From Acidobacteriota bacterium (GTDB taxonomy: Bacteria > Acidobacteriota > Vicinamibacteria > Vicinamibacterales > UBA2999): a DNA stretch of 64,000 nt. A program made the translations under genes and the position numbers. Below are positions 1 to 8,403 of the stretch, piece by piece (within the stretch, counting starts at the first letter, position 1; every line of letters begins with the position of its first letter). The stretch is from assembly GCA_963169195.1 (NCBI GenBank), contig CAUJDN010000040.1, positions 1-64,000 on the forward strand, read 5' to 3'. The notes under the pieces are model-generated. The model was not told the origin of the DNA. It searched no databases and was given only the letters and a program-made list of their open reading frames with translations.

Positions 1-227
1 TGACGGGCTCGTGCGAAGCCCTGGAGCAGGCGCAGTGGCAGGCGGACTATCCGGGGAGCAATGACGGCGGTGGCGCCACGCCGAACGGTCAGCCCATCGA
101 CGAGGCCACGAGCGGCTCCGCCCGACTCTTCGCCAACGGGCGGGCCCGGCTCGCCGTAGGAACGTTCCCTCCGGCCGAACCGGTGATGGGCGGCTGGACG
201 CTGAGGGTCATCACCAAGCTTCGGTGA
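1..227 (+). CDS. C-terminal fragment of an unrecognised protein (5' end outside window)
   Basis: An open frame runs from the left edge to a TGA at 225-227 and gives about 74 residues. It contains one Cys, a Gly/Asn-rich stretch (PGSNDGGG) and ends in a plausible beta strand, WTLRVITKLR. No stop interrupts it, and its codon use is GC-rich at third positions like the neighbours, so I read it as the end of a real gene entering from the left. I do not recognise the family. The ending would suit an extracytoplasmic beta-sandwich protein, but that is a guess. Confidence 0.45.
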   Translation, partial: TGSCEALEQAQWQADYPGSNDGGGATPNGQPIDEATSGSARLFANGRARLAVGTFPPAEPVMGGWTLRVITKLR

Positions 228-402
228 GCCTCCCGCCGTGCGCCACCGCGCGCGATCTGCACCGCTTCCCCGCGAGCGGATTCGCAGGATCTGCGTGCAT
301 CGACACGCAAAGTCCTGTCCCTAGGCTGGAGCTACGGTGGCACGCCGTTCGCATCCGGGGTAGCGAGCTGCGGAGGCCGGATCGACGATGTACAATCCGC
401 GC

Positions 403-975
403 ATGGCGACGGTGGGACAGGTGCGCAAGCTCACCTACGACGACCTGCTGGCGATGCCGGACGATGGCCTGCGGCACGAGATCATCGACGGGGTGCTGTA
501 CGTGTCGCCATCGCCGGGTACGCCGCATCAGTTCACCGTGGGTAAGCTCTACCAGGCGATCGCCAACTACCTGGACGAGCACCCCGAGGGCGAGGTCTAC
601 CTGGCGCCCTTCGACGTGGTCTTCACCCGCCACGATGTGGTCGAGCCCGACCTGCTCTTCATCTCGACCGCGCGGCTGGCCGTGCTGACCGAGCGCAACG
701 TGAGCGGCGCACCGGATCTGGCGGTCGAGGTCCTGTCGCCGAGCACGAGGCGCGTGGATCTCACCTTGAAGCGCAAGCTGTTCGAGCGCGAGGGCGTGCG
801 GGAGTACTGGATCGTGGATCCTGTCGAGGGGACGATCGCCGTCCATCGGCGCCTGGGCGACGCGCTGGTTCCGAGCGCCGGCCTGTCGAAGCACGCCGGC
901 GACGTCCTCGCGTCGCCGCTGCTGCCAGGATTCGAGGTGCCGCTGGCGCGACTGTTCCGCGAACCACGCGCCTGA
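403..975 (+). CDS. Uma2-family (DUF820) putative endonuclease
   Basis: This 190-residue protein has the Uma2 layout. HEIIDG lies near residue 26, VEPDLLF near 80-85, AVEVLSPST near 108-114, and EYWIVDP near 134-140. Asp83 and Glu109, with the following Lys-rich helix, would form a PD-(D/E)XK-like nuclease site. The family is abundant in cyanobacteria and Acidobacteria, and the in vivo role is unknown. I chose the ATG at 403 rather than the in-frame ATG at 388, because a TACAAT -10-like hexamer sits at 391-396, only 6 nt upstream. Transcription would then start at about the A of the ATG (leaderless). The gene stands alone between an unknown gene and an esterase. Confidence 0.85.
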   Translation: MATVGQVRKLTYDDLLAMPDDGLRHEIIDGVLYVSPSPGTPHQFTVGKLYQAIANYLDEHPEGEVYLAPFDVVFTRHDVVEPDLLFISTARLAVLTERNVSGAPDLAVEVLSPSTRRVDLTLKRKLFEREGVREYWIVDPVEGTIAVHRRLGDALVPSAGLSKHAGDVLASPLLPGFEVPLARLFREPRA

Positions 976-999
976 TCGCCGGGGCCGGGAGCGCACCGC

Positions 1000-1028
1000 T
1001 TGAGCGCCGCGCGGCAACCCGGTATCCT
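1000..1028 (+). promoter_or_regulatory. Sigma70-type promoter of the esterase gene, very short leader
   Basis: TTGAGC (1000-1005), a 17-bp spacer and TATCCT (1023-1028) form a good housekeeping promoter. The ATG at 1039 lies 10 nt past the -10, so the predicted 5' leader is only a few nucleotides and has no Shine-Dalgarno sequence. Confidence 0.5.
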
Positions 1029-1038
1029 CGCTGGACCT

Positions 1039-1770
1039 ATGCGTCGTGACTATCACCGCTGGCACTCCTCGCGCGTCGGTCGCGAGATGGGCGTCGTCTC
1101 GTACGGGCACTTCGGCATGCCCCTCCTCGCCTTCCCCACCAGCGGCGGCGACGAGCGTGAGCAGGAGGGCCAGGGCATGATCCGGACGCTCTCGCCGTAC
1201 GTGGAGGCGGGCCGCATCCGGATTTTCTGCGTCAACAGCGTGACGGGCGAGTCGTTCTACAACAAGGCCGCGCACCCGTTTCATCGAAGCTGGATGCAGG
1301 CGCAGTACGACGCCTACATCACCCACGAGGTCTTCCCGTTCATCGACAGCGCGTGCCGGACGCCCGGCATCGCCGTGGCCACCTTCGGCGCCTCGCTTGG
1401 CGCGTACCACGCCGCCAACACGCTCTTCAAGCACCCGGACCGCGTGAAGCGCTGCTACGCCCTGTCGGGCGTGTACGACATGCGCAACTTCATGGACGGG
1501 ATGTACGACGACAACTTCTACTTCAACAACCCCGTCGACTACATGGCGAACCAGCACGACCCGTGGTTCCTGGAGCAGTACCGGAACTGCGACATTCACC
1601 TGGCCACGGGCTCCGGGCCGTGGGAGAACAGCGGCCCCACGTACCGGATGTCCGCCGTCCTTGCCGGCCGCGGCATCGCGCATCACCTGGACGACTGGGG
1701 ACCGCAGGGCGGGCACGACTGGCCGTACTGGCACCACCAGATGTGGGAGTACGTGGGCGCGCACTTCTGA
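1039..1770 (+). CDS. Putative esterase, alpha/beta-hydrolase of the esterase D / antigen 85 type
   Basis: The 243-residue protein carries the nucleophile elbow GASLGAYHA (Ser about 119), a GVYDMR segment after it and a late GGHDWPYWHHQ that supplies the catalytic His, as in the pfam00756 esterase family. It has no signal peptide. The start at 1039 (MRRDYHR) is preferred over 1000 because it places the promoter hexamers outside the coding region and the family normally starts close to this point. Many aromatic residues (FYFNN, NYMANQHDPWF) suit a lipid- or carbohydrate-ester pocket. The substrate is unknown. Acting on cytoplasmic acyl or siderophore esters is possible, but nothing nearby settles it. 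Confidence 0.8.
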   Translation: MRRDYHRWHSSRVGREMGVVSYGHFGMPLLAFPTSGGDEREQEGQGMIRTLSPYVEAGRIRIFCVNSVTGESFYNKAAHPFHRSWMQAQYDAYITHEVFPFIDSACRTPGIAVATFGASLGAYHAANTLFKHPDRVKRCYALSGVYDMRNFMDGMYDDNFYFNNPVDYMANQHDPWFLEQYRNCDIHLATGSGPWENSGPTYRMSAVLAGRGIAHHLDDWGPQGGHDWPYWHHQMWEYVGAHF

Positions 1771-1832
1771 CCAGTGCCGGCCCGACCGGCGGGGACGGGG
1801 CCGTGGGCCGTGCTATAAGTGAGAGTTCAACC

Positions 1833-2777
1833 ATGGCCGCCCGACCGACACGATCACGCAGCAGCCGCTTTATCCGCGTGGGCCTCAGCCAGATGGCCTG
1901 CGGGCCCGATCCTGCCGTGAACCTCGAGCGCCAGCTCGCGCTGGCCGAGCGGGCCATGAAGGGCGGCGCCCGCATCTTCTGCACGCAGGAGCTGTTCCGA
2001 TCGCAGTACTTCTGCCAGGTGGAGGACCACCGCTTCTTCGCGCTCGCCGAATCGATCCCGGGTCCCTCCACCGACGCCTTCGCGAAGCTCGCCCGAAAGC
2101 ACCATGCGGTGGTCGTAGCGTCGGTGTTCGAGAAGCGCGCGGCCGGCCTTTACCACAACACCGCCGTGGTGATCGAGGCCGATGGCTCGATCATGGGCAT
2201 CTACCGCAAGATGCACATCCCGGACGATCCGCTCTTCTACGAGAAGTTCTATTTCACGCCTGGCGACACGGGATTCCGGGCCTGGAAGACGTCGCAGGGG
2301 ACCATCGGTGTGCTCGTCTGCTGGGACCAGTGGTTCCCGGAGGGTGCCCGCCTCACGGCCCTGCAGGGTGCGGAGATCCTCTTCTACCCCACGGCCATCG
2401 GCTGGCACCCGAAGGAGCGCAAGCAGTACGGCAAGGCGCAGCACGACTCGTGGGAGCTCATCCAGCGGAGCCACGCCGTCGCGAATGGCTGCTACGTCTG
2501 CGTCGCCAACCGCACCGGCCACGAGCGCATTCTCGACGCCAAGGGGAAGCCCGTGAACAGGGACGGGCTGAAGTTCTGGGGCCAGTCGTTCGTGGCCTCG
2601 CCGGATGGCCAGGTCGTCAAGCGCGCCGCGATCGACCGTGATCAGGTGATGGTGGTGGACTGCGACCTCGACCAGGTGGAGTTCAGCCGCACGCACTGGC
2701 CGTTCCTCCGCGACCGCCGCATCGACGCGTACGGCGACCTCACGCGCCGCTTCACGGACCCGTCTTCGCTCGGCTGA
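1833..2777 (+). CDS. aguB: N-carbamoylputrescine amidase
   Basis: This 314-residue nitrilase-superfamily enzyme has the catalytic Glu in CTQELF (E53), Lys in YRKMHIPDD (K126) and Cys in LVCWDQWFPE (C163). The YRKMHIPDDPLFYEKFYFTPGD segment is characteristic of N-carbamoylputrescine amidases rather than of generic nitrilases. It hydrolyses N-carbamoylputrescine to putrescine, ammonia and CO2. It lies 37 nt upstream of aguA in the same orientation, so the two form the agmatine-to-putrescine branch. The start is the ATG at 1833, with a TATAAG -10-like box at 1814-1819 and little room for a leader. Length is normal for the family, and the N-terminal ten residues are a basic extension. Confidence 0.93.
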   Translation: MAARPTRSRSSRFIRVGLSQMACGPDPAVNLERQLALAERAMKGGARIFCTQELFRSQYFCQVEDHRFFALAESIPGPSTDAFAKLARKHHAVVVASVFEKRAAGLYHNTAVVIEADGSIMGIYRKMHIPDDPLFYEKFYFTPGDTGFRAWKTSQGTIGVLVCWDQWFPEGARLTALQGAEILFYPTAIGWHPKERKQYGKAQHDSWELIQRSHAVANGCYVCVANRTGHERILDAKGKPVNRDGLKFWGQSFVASPDGQVVKRAAIDRDQVMVVDCDLDQVEFSRTHWPFLRDRRIDAYGDLTRRFTDPSSLG

Positions 2778-2814
2778 CACTCCACGAGCTTCGACGGGCA
2801 GGCTGCGACTCGCA

Positions 2815-3891
2815 ATGGCTGTTCGGCGCACACGACCAGGCACGCGGACTCCGCGTGAGCTTGGCTACTCCTTCCCCGCCGAGTGGGCACGGCACCAGGG
2901 CACCTGGATCTCCTGGCCGCGCCCGGAGGGAATCTCGTTCCCCGACCGGTACCACGAGTCCATCGAGGACGTCATCCGCGTCATCGCCGCCATCGCCCGG
3001 TTCGAGGAGGTGCACCTCAACGTCCCCAACTCGAACTACCGCCGCATCGTCCGCGACGTGCTGGAGGTGAGGGGCGTGCCGCTGCGTCGCGTCCGGTGCC
3101 ACGAGATCCCGACCAACGAGTGCTGGACGCGGGATCACGGCCCGGCGTTCGTCCTGCGGGAGCGCCGCGGCCGCACCGAGGCCGCCGTCGTGGACTGGGG
3201 CTACAACGCGTGGGGCGGCAAGTACCCGCCCTGGGACGCCGACGATGCGGTGCCGACGAGGGTCGCGAAGGGGCTGAAGCTTCCGGTGTTCTCCCCGGGC
3301 ATCGTGATGGAAGGCGGTGCCGTGGACTTCAACGGCGCGGGCACGGTGCTCACCACCACGTCGTGCCTGCTCAACAGGAACCGGAACCCGCACCTCTCGA
3401 AGCCGGAGATCGAGCAGTACCTGAAGGACTACTACGGCCAGCAGCACGTCGTCTGGCTGGGTGACGGCATCGAGGGCGACGACACCGACGGCCACATCGA
3501 CGATCTCGCGCGCTTCGTGGACGAGCGCACCATCGTCGTCGGCGTCGAGGACGACCCGCGAGACGCGAACTTCAGGGTGCTGCAGGACGCGCGGCGCCGG
3601 CTCGCTCGGGCGCGCGACCAGCAGGATCGGCCCTTCGAGATTGTCGAGCTGCCGATGCCTCGCCCCGTGAGCTACAAGGGCCAGCGCCTGCCCGCCACGT
3701 ACATGAACTTCCTGTTCGTGAACGGCGCACTGCTGGTGCCGACGTTCGGGCAGCCCGCGCGCGATCGCCGTGCGCGCGCGATTCTCCAGCGCCTGCTGCC
3801 GAAGCGCCGGGTGGTGGGCGTGGACTGCCGCGCGCTCATCTGGGGCCTGGGCGCCATTCACTGCCTGACGCAGCAGCAGCCGCACTGGTAG
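2815..3891 (+). CDS. aguA: Agmatine deiminase
   Basis: This 358-residue member of the peptidyl-arginine-deiminase-like pentein fold converts agmatine to N-carbamoylputrescine and ammonia, feeding AguB. Diagnostic segments are NECWTRDHGP (101-110), WGYNAWGGKY, EGGAVDFNG, GDDTDGHIDD (His227, Asp229) and the C-terminal AIHCLTQQQP, which supplies the nucleophile Cys350. The usual GGGNIHC is replaced by GLGAIHC, a mild variation. No arginine decarboxylase gene is in the window, so the source of agmatine is elsewhere. The TAG stop is immediately followed by a hairpin-rich repeat block. Confidence 0.93.
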   Translation: MAVRRTRPGTRTPRELGYSFPAEWARHQGTWISWPRPEGISFPDRYHESIEDVIRVIAAIARFEEVHLNVPNSNYRRIVRDVLEVRGVPLRRVRCHEIPTNECWTRDHGPAFVLRERRGRTEAAVVDWGYNAWGGKYPPWDADDAVPTRVAKGLKLPVFSPGIVMEGGAVDFNGAGTVLTTTSCLLNRNRNPHLSKPEIEQYLKDYYGQQHVVWLGDGIEGDDTDGHIDDLARFVDERTIVVGVEDDPRDANFRVLQDARRRLARARDQQDRPFEIVELPMPRPVSYKGQRLPATYMNFLFVNGALLVPTFGQPARDRRARAILQRLLPKRRVVGVDCRALIWGLGAIHCLTQQQPHW

Positions 3892-3985
3892 GCCGCGCGC
3901 TCGCGGGGTGGGCGCCTCCGGCGTGGGCCGGCCTTCGGCCAGTAGGCCGCGCGTTCGCGCGGTGGGCTCGGCTCGGCGTTTTCGA
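3889..3985 (+). repeat. Hairpin / GTGGGC repeat block starting at the aguA stop codon
   Basis: Starting with the aguA TAG, the sequence alternates short GC hairpins with GTGGGC. A GCGCGCTCGCG-type stem is followed by GTGGGC, a second GTGGGC, and GGCCttcGGCC. Then TAGGCCGCGCG-TTCGCG-GGTGGGC repeats the opening almost exactly at 3943-3969. The same architecture follows the stop codon of the DUF504 gene at 55951. No coding potential is credible here. Confidence 0.6.
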
Positions 3986-3986
3986 T

Positions 3987-4469
3987 GTGCGCTCCACCCT
4001 TGGCGTGGGGAGCATGGGTTCCACGCTGGACGAGCGGATGGCCGCCGGCGCGATCCCGCTCCAGGATGCGCTCCCCATCGCCCGGCAGTTCGCCGAGGCG
4101 CTGCGGGCGGCGCACGAGAAGCGGGTCGTGCACCGCGACCTGCAGCCCACGATCCGCGCCATCCGCGGCGCATCTCGGCGACTCGAACAGCCCGTGTCTG
4201 CTGCGCGGACAGCAGCGCACCTGCCGGGCCGTGACCCGAGCGCAGCCATTCACATCGACTCGGCGCAGGCGTCGTGGCACCACGCACGAATGGTGGTCAC
4301 CTCCGGCTCGGTGGTGATCGAGGATCTGACGTCGAAGCACGGCACGATGGTGAACAGCACATGGATCGCCGCGCCGACCCGATTGCTGGATGGAGACGAG
4401 CTGCAGATTGGCACGATGCGGTTCGTGCTCAGGACAGGCGAGAAGCCAGCCGAAACCCAGACGCGTTGA
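3987..4469 (+). pseudogene. Decayed Ser/Thr kinase fused to an FHA domain
   Basis: The 160-codon open frame is a mosaic. LGVGSMG looks like a kinase glycine loop. It is joined directly to a hinge/helix-E segment (ALPIARQFAEALRAAHEKR) and then to VVHRDLQP, the catalytic loop HRDLKP with Lys changed to Gln. The rest of the catalytic core is missing. After about 25 unrelated residues comes most of an FHA domain: SWHHARM, IEDLTSKHGTMVN and LLDGDELQIGTMRFVLR. A functional kinase is excluded because the ATP-binding Lys, DFG and activation segment are absent. The frame being open across the joins suggests in-frame deletions, or a short gene rebuilt from two regulators. Another eroded kinase lies at 28.9-29.4 kb. 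Confidence 0.6.
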
Positions 4470-4507
4470 GCACACCCTGCCCCCGAGCGTCAGCGGGCCA
4501 GTCCCTT

Positions 4508-4537
4508 CGCACCTCCCCGCACCTGCCCGCACCAGTT
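4508..4537. repeat. 10-bp tandem repeat at the stop codon of the ATPase gene
   Basis: Three units of CGCACCTSCC (plus strand), reading GGTGCGGGCA-like on the minus strand, run from the TGA of the minus-strand ATPase gene outward. Related 10-bp units occur at 29404-29444 and 40351-40380. Confidence 0.6.
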
Positions 4538-5694
4538 CACAGTGGTTCCACGTGTCTCGCCAGCTCGGCGAGCGGGATGGCGTGGATGCCCGGGGCCATC
4601 TCGAATGCCGCGGTCCCGGCGTGGATGACGTCGAGCCGCGGCAGCCCGAGATCCGCCATCGCCACGTGCATCGAGCGCGTGACCGTCGGCGCGCTCGTGT
4701 ACTTGAACTCGAACGCGCGCCGGCGCCGGCCGCGCACCACGAGCAGGTCGAGCTCCGCTCCCGCGTGAGTGGCCCAGAAGAAGCACTCCTCGCGCCGTGC
4801 GCCGAGATGGGTCATCACCTCACCGCCGGCGAACCCCTCCCACGACGCCCCCACCTTGGGATGCCCCTGCAGGTCGTCATCGGACTCGAGGCCGAGGAGG
4901 GCATGCATCAGCCCGGAATCGGCGACGAACACCTTGGGCGACTTCACCTGCCGCTTGCCCACGTTCTCGTGCCACGGCTGGAGCTGCCGGAGCGCCAGCG
5001 CCGCGGACAGCGTGTCGAGGTAGTGCCGGACGGTCGTGCCCGCGATGCCGAACGCGCGGGCCAGCTCCGCCCCGTTCCAGACTTGTCCGTGATAGTGCGC
5101 AATCATCGTCCAGAAGCGACGCAGCGTCTCGGAGCGGATGCGGATCCCGAGCTCGGCCAGGTCTCGCTCGAGAAAGGTCCGGATGAAGCTGCGACGCCAG
5201 TCGTAGCTCGCGGCGTCCGATTCCGCGAGGAACGAACGGGGGAATCCGCCCCGGCCCCAGAGCGGCACGAGAGCCGCGGCGCCCACTTCCGTGACCGAAA
5301 AGCCGGGAAGCTCGTAGTAGGCGATGCGTCCCGCGAGCGACTCGGCCGATTGATTCAGCAGCTCCGGCGACGCGCTCCCGAGGACCAGGAACCGCGCGGG
5401 CCGATTCGGACGGTCCGCCAGGGGGCGAAGCGCCCGGAACAGGTCAGGACGCCTTTGCACCTCGTCGATGATGACCAGGCCCGCGAGACCCGACAGCGCC
5501 AGGTGCGGGTCGCCCAGGCGGGCGAGATCAGCCGGTTCGTCGAGATCGAACCGGTGAGCCGGCTCGTCGCAGGCAGCGGCGACCTGCCGGGCCAGGGTGG
5601 TCTTGCCCACCTGCCGCGCGCCCAGGATGGCCGTGACGGGGTTGCGGCGAGCCAAGGCCGCCAGCCGTTCCACATGCAGGGGCCGGGCAATCAT
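4537..5694 (-). CDS. AAA_14 / DUF4143 ATPase
   Basis: This 385-residue protein has Walker A GARQVGKTT (Lys31), Walker B LVIIDEVQ (Asp77, Glu78), sensor-like VLGSASPELL and the C-terminal DUF4143 region. The latter includes GTTVRHYLDTL (winged helix) and a restriction-like FFWATHAGAELDLLVVRG...FEFKYT stretch, where Asp, Glu and Lys residues resemble a PD-(D/E)XK fold. Members are scattered in prokaryotic genomes, often horizontally acquired and suspected of defence or DNA-processing roles, and the biochemical function is not established. The start at 5694 (MIARPL) follows a consensus promoter by 7 nt. The protein itself is GC-rich like its neighbours, but its promoter is strikingly AT-rich. 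Confidence 0.85.
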   Translation of the reverse strand: MIARPLHVERLAALARRNPVTAILGARQVGKTTLARQVAAACDEPAHRFDLDEPADLARLGDPHLALSGLAGLVIIDEVQRRPDLFRALRPLADRPNRPARFLVLGSASPELLNQSAESLAGRIAYYELPGFSVTEVGAAALVPLWGRGGFPRSFLAESDAASYDWRRSFIRTFLERDLAELGIRIRSETLRRFWTMIAHYHGQVWNGAELARAFGIAGTTVRHYLDTLSAALALRQLQPWHENVGKRQVKSPKVFVADSGLMHALLGLESDDDLQGHPKVGASWEGFAGGEVMTHLGARREECFFWATHAGAELDLLVVRGRRRRAFEFKYTSAPTVTRSMHVAMADLGLPRLDVIHAGTAAFEMAPGIHAIPLAELARHVEPL

Positions 5695-5698
5695 TCTT

Positions 5699-5756
5699 GA
5701 AATTATAGCGTGTATAACTATGATTTCAATAATTAATCTAAATCCCTTATAATCAA
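5699..5756 (-). promoter_or_regulatory. AT-rich promoter/operator of the AAA_14 ATPase gene
   Basis: On the minus strand, TTGAAA (5724-5729), a 16-bp spacer and TATAAT (5702-5707) form a near-consensus promoter. The ATG follows 7 nt later, so the mRNA should be leaderless. Nested inverted repeats cover it: TTATA-N5-TATAA, and the 10-bp arms GAAATTATAG / CTATGATTTC (9 of 10 pair). The block is far below the base composition of everything around it. Confidence 0.65.
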
Positions 5757-5873
5757 GTAATTACGACCACGATCAGCCCAGCCAGGCGGAGGGCATTGTC
5801 GCGGTCCGGGCTCCGGCATGGTAGGATTTTCGCGGCCGATCGCCCACAACCTCCGATCCGCGCCTCCCAGAGC

Positions 5874-7451
5874 ATGTCCGCCTCGACCACCAGCGCCGGC
5901 CACGCGTCCGCCCCCGAGTACGATCTCGTCGTCATCGGCAGCGGCTTTGGCGGATCCATGGCGGCGGCGCCCGCGGTCTTCGCCGGGCGGCGCGCCCTGA
6001 TGATCGAGTCGGGGGATTGGGTGACACGGGGTCCCCAGAACTGGGGCCCCTCCGGCATGAACGAGAAGACGCCGTACTACAGCAAGGAGGCGGCGTTCGA
6101 GGTGGCTGCGGGCGGGTACGGGCGCGACCTCGGCGCCCTCACGTGCGTGGGCGGCGCGTCGATCTTCTACGGTGGGGTGGCCCTGCGCCTGCGCGAACAG
6201 GACTTCGTTCCGTTTCCGGAGATCGACGGGGATTCAGGGGCACGATGGCCCTTCGGCTACGCGGACCTCGAGCCGTACTACACGGAGGCCGAGACCCTGC
6301 TCCAGATCGCGGGCGCGGCAGGCGAGGATCCAAACGAGCCGCCCCGTTCGGCCGGCTACCCGCAGGCGCCCGCGCCCCTGGCGCCCATCTCCGCGCGCAT
6401 CGCCGAGGCCGCACGCTCGCTGGGCCTCCACCCCTTTCGCCTGCCGCTCGCCATCAACTACAGCGTCGCGGAGGGCCGCACGCCGTGCCCGACCTGCAGC
6501 ACTTGCGACGGCTTTGCCTGCGCGGTCCGGGCGAAGAACGACCTGTCGGTGGTCATGGTGCCACGTCTCCAGCGCGCCGGGATGCACCTGGCCGTGAACA
6601 CCACCGCCCTGAGGCTGGAGCACCAGGGCGGGCGCGTGACCGGCGTCGTCTGCACCGAACGCGGATCGGGGACGACCGTGACCTACCGCGGCAAGGCCGT
6701 CGTGGTGGCAGGCGGCGCCCTGGCCACGCCGCGTCTGCTCCTGGCATCCGGGCTCGAGCGGGTGAATCCCGCCGGCCACGCCGTTGGCCGCTATCTCATG
6801 CGACACTGCAACGCGGTGGTGATGGGCGGATTCCTGTCGCGGCCGGCACCGAACCGCGAGTTCCACAAGCAGGTTGGCATCCACGACTTCTACTTCGGCC
6901 ACCCGTCGGTCTCCCGGCCCGCAGGGCGGCTCGGCTGCCTCCAGCAGTTCGGCACGCCCGAGCCCGCGATCGTCCGCGATTACCTGCCGCTCGGGCTCGG
7001 CCGCCTGGTGGCGCTCGTCGTCTCGCACACGACAGGGTTCATCGTGATGGCGGAGGACCGACCGAGCGTCGGGAACCGGGTGGAGTTGACGGGACCGGCG
7101 CCCGCCGCGGACCGGCTGCCGCCCGCACGCATCACGCATCGCTACGATGCCCGCGATCTCGCCGCCCGGGCCGTCCTGGTGCGCGCGGCGCGCCGCATCC
7201 TCCGCAAAGCCGGCGCGCTCAAGACCTACGCGCATCCCATCCGCACCTTCTCGCACGCGCTCGGCACCGTGCGCATGGGCATCGATCCCGCGACGGCCCC
7301 GCTCGACGGGTGGGGCGCCTTCCGCGGCCTCGACAACCTGTACGTGACCGACGCCAGCGCCCTGCCGCGCTCGGGCGGCGTGAACCCCTCGCTCACCATC
7401 GCGGCCAACGCTTTGCGCACCGGGCGGCGGCTGCTGGAGGCGCTCCGGTGA
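5874..7451 (+). CDS. GMC-family FAD oxidoreductase
   Basis: This 525-residue flavoprotein has an N-terminal GSGFGGSMAA dinucleotide-binding motif (GxGxxG) and a C-terminal GMC region. The latter has TFSHALGTVRMG (active-site His) and VTDASALPRSGGVNPSLTIAANAL. It probably oxidises an alcohol or sugar. Unusual for the family is a CPTCSTCDGFAC cluster in the middle, spaced C-x2-C-x2-C-x5-C, which could bind metal or form disulfides. I chose the ATG at 5874 because the upstream ATG at 5796 would add a 26-residue tail with no recognisable motif ahead of the flavin fold. The stop overlaps the GTG of the next oxidoreductase (GTGA), so the two are translationally coupled and likely act on one substrate series. 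Confidence 0.85.
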   Translation: MSASTTSAGHASAPEYDLVVIGSGFGGSMAAAPAVFAGRRALMIESGDWVTRGPQNWGPSGMNEKTPYYSKEAAFEVAAGGYGRDLGALTCVGGASIFYGGVALRLREQDFVPFPEIDGDSGARWPFGYADLEPYYTEAETLLQIAGAAGEDPNEPPRSAGYPQAPAPLAPISARIAEAARSLGLHPFRLPLAINYSVAEGRTPCPTCSTCDGFACAVRAKNDLSVVMVPRLQRAGMHLAVNTTALRLEHQGGRVTGVVCTERGSGTTVTYRGKAVVVAGGALATPRLLLASGLERVNPAGHAVGRYLMRHCNAVVMGGFLSRPAPNREFHKQVGIHDFYFGHPSVSRPAGRLGCLQQFGTPEPAIVRDYLPLGLGRLVALVVSHTTGFIVMAEDRPSVGNRVELTGPAPAADRLPPARITHRYDARDLAARAVLVRAARRILRKAGALKTYAHPIRTFSHALGTVRMGIDPATAPLDGWGAFRGLDNLYVTDASALPRSGGVNPSLTIAANALRTGRRLLEALR

Positions 7452-8398
7452 AGCTGGCTTTTCTCGGCACCGGCCTCGCGACGGCGCTGCACTCGAAGAC
7501 CATGAAGGCCGTGGCGCCAACGGTGGAGCGGTGGTACGCCAGCCGCGACCAGTCGAGAGCCGAATCCGCGCGGGCCCGCTTCGACGGCACCGGCGCGATG
7601 ACCGGCTACGAGACCGCCCTCGCCCGTCCCGACATCGACGTCGTCCTCATCGCGCTGCCGCCCTCGCTGCACCTCGACTGGACGCTGCGCGCGCTCGAGG
7701 CCGGCAAGCACGTGATCCTCGAGAAGCCGCCGCTGCTCCAGTCCCCGGACTTCTCAACCGTCGGCGACGCCGCGCGGCGCGCCGGCCGGCAGGTGATGGT
7801 CGCGGAGAACTACTTCTACAAGCCGCTGGCGCGCCTGCTCCGGGACACCATCGCGCGCGGCGATCTCGGGGATCTCCGGTTCCTCCAGCTGAACGCGCTC
7901 AAGCGGCAGGTGACAGGCGACTGGAGGGACGACCCGGCCATGACCGGCCACGGGGCGCTCTTCGAGGGCGGCATCCACTGGGTGAGCCTCCTGGCCAGCC
8001 TCGGCCTCACGGTCACGCGAGTGCAGGCCGTGCAGGCGGGCAACAGGGCCGGGCTCGATCGGAGCGTGCAGCTGACGCTCGAGTACGCGGAGGGACCGGT
8101 GGCCACGCTGTCCTACTCCTGGGAACTCGGGGGCCTCGTGAACGGCGTGCGTTGGTCCGCCTGCTACGGCACCGCGGGCACCCTCCGCTTCGAGACCAAC
8201 GGCATCCTGGCCTGGCAGACGGGGCGCGGGCGCCGCGTCACCATCCCGGGGCTCAGGGATCTCGCCGGCTACCGCGCGATGCTGGCTGACTTTTTCGAGG
8301 CAATCCGTCAGAATCGATCCCCGGCCTATGGCCTGGCGCTCGCCGAACGCGACCTGCGCCTCGTCGAACTCGCCTATTCGTCACTTCGTACCCGCTGA
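7448..8398 (+). CDS. Gfo/Idh/MocA-family NAD(P)-dependent oxidoreductase
   Basis: This 316-residue protein starts at GTG, overlapping the GMC stop. It has an N-terminal Rossmann fold (KLAFLGTGLA) and DVVLIALPPSLHLDWTLRALEAGKHVILEKP, which contains the family EKP motif (catalytic Lys). Its C-terminal alpha/beta half includes GALFEGGIHWVSLL, where the His is the usual catalytic position. Such enzymes oxidise or reduce cyclic polyols, sugars or their derivatives. Coupling with a GMC enzyme suggests consecutive oxidations of a sugar-like compound. The glycine pattern GTGLAT is slightly shortened relative to GxGxxG. Confidence 0.85.
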   Translation: MKLAFLGTGLATALHSKTMKAVAPTVERWYASRDQSRAESARARFDGTGAMTGYETALARPDIDVVLIALPPSLHLDWTLRALEAGKHVILEKPPLLQSPDFSTVGDAARRAGRQVMVAENYFYKPLARLLRDTIARGDLGDLRFLQLNALKRQVTGDWRDDPAMTGHGALFEGGIHWVSLLASLGLTVTRVQAVQAGNRAGLDRSVQLTLEYAEGPVATLSYSWELGGLVNGVRWSACYGTAGTLRFETNGILAWQTGRGRRVTIPGLRDLAGYRAMLADFFEAIRQNRSPAYGLALAERDLRLVELAYSSLRTR

Positions 8399-8403
8399 GG
8401 CAC

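Noticed and set aside
211-1764. A long minus-strand frame opposite the Uma2 and esterase genes.
   Set aside because: Composition is that of an antisense shadow (Val/Arg/His-rich), and no family similarity is seen.
6017-8398. A long open frame fused upstream of the Gfo/Idh gene.
   Set aside because: Its first 475 codons are an off-frame reading of the GMC gene, with Arg/Gly/Ala-biased nonsense.
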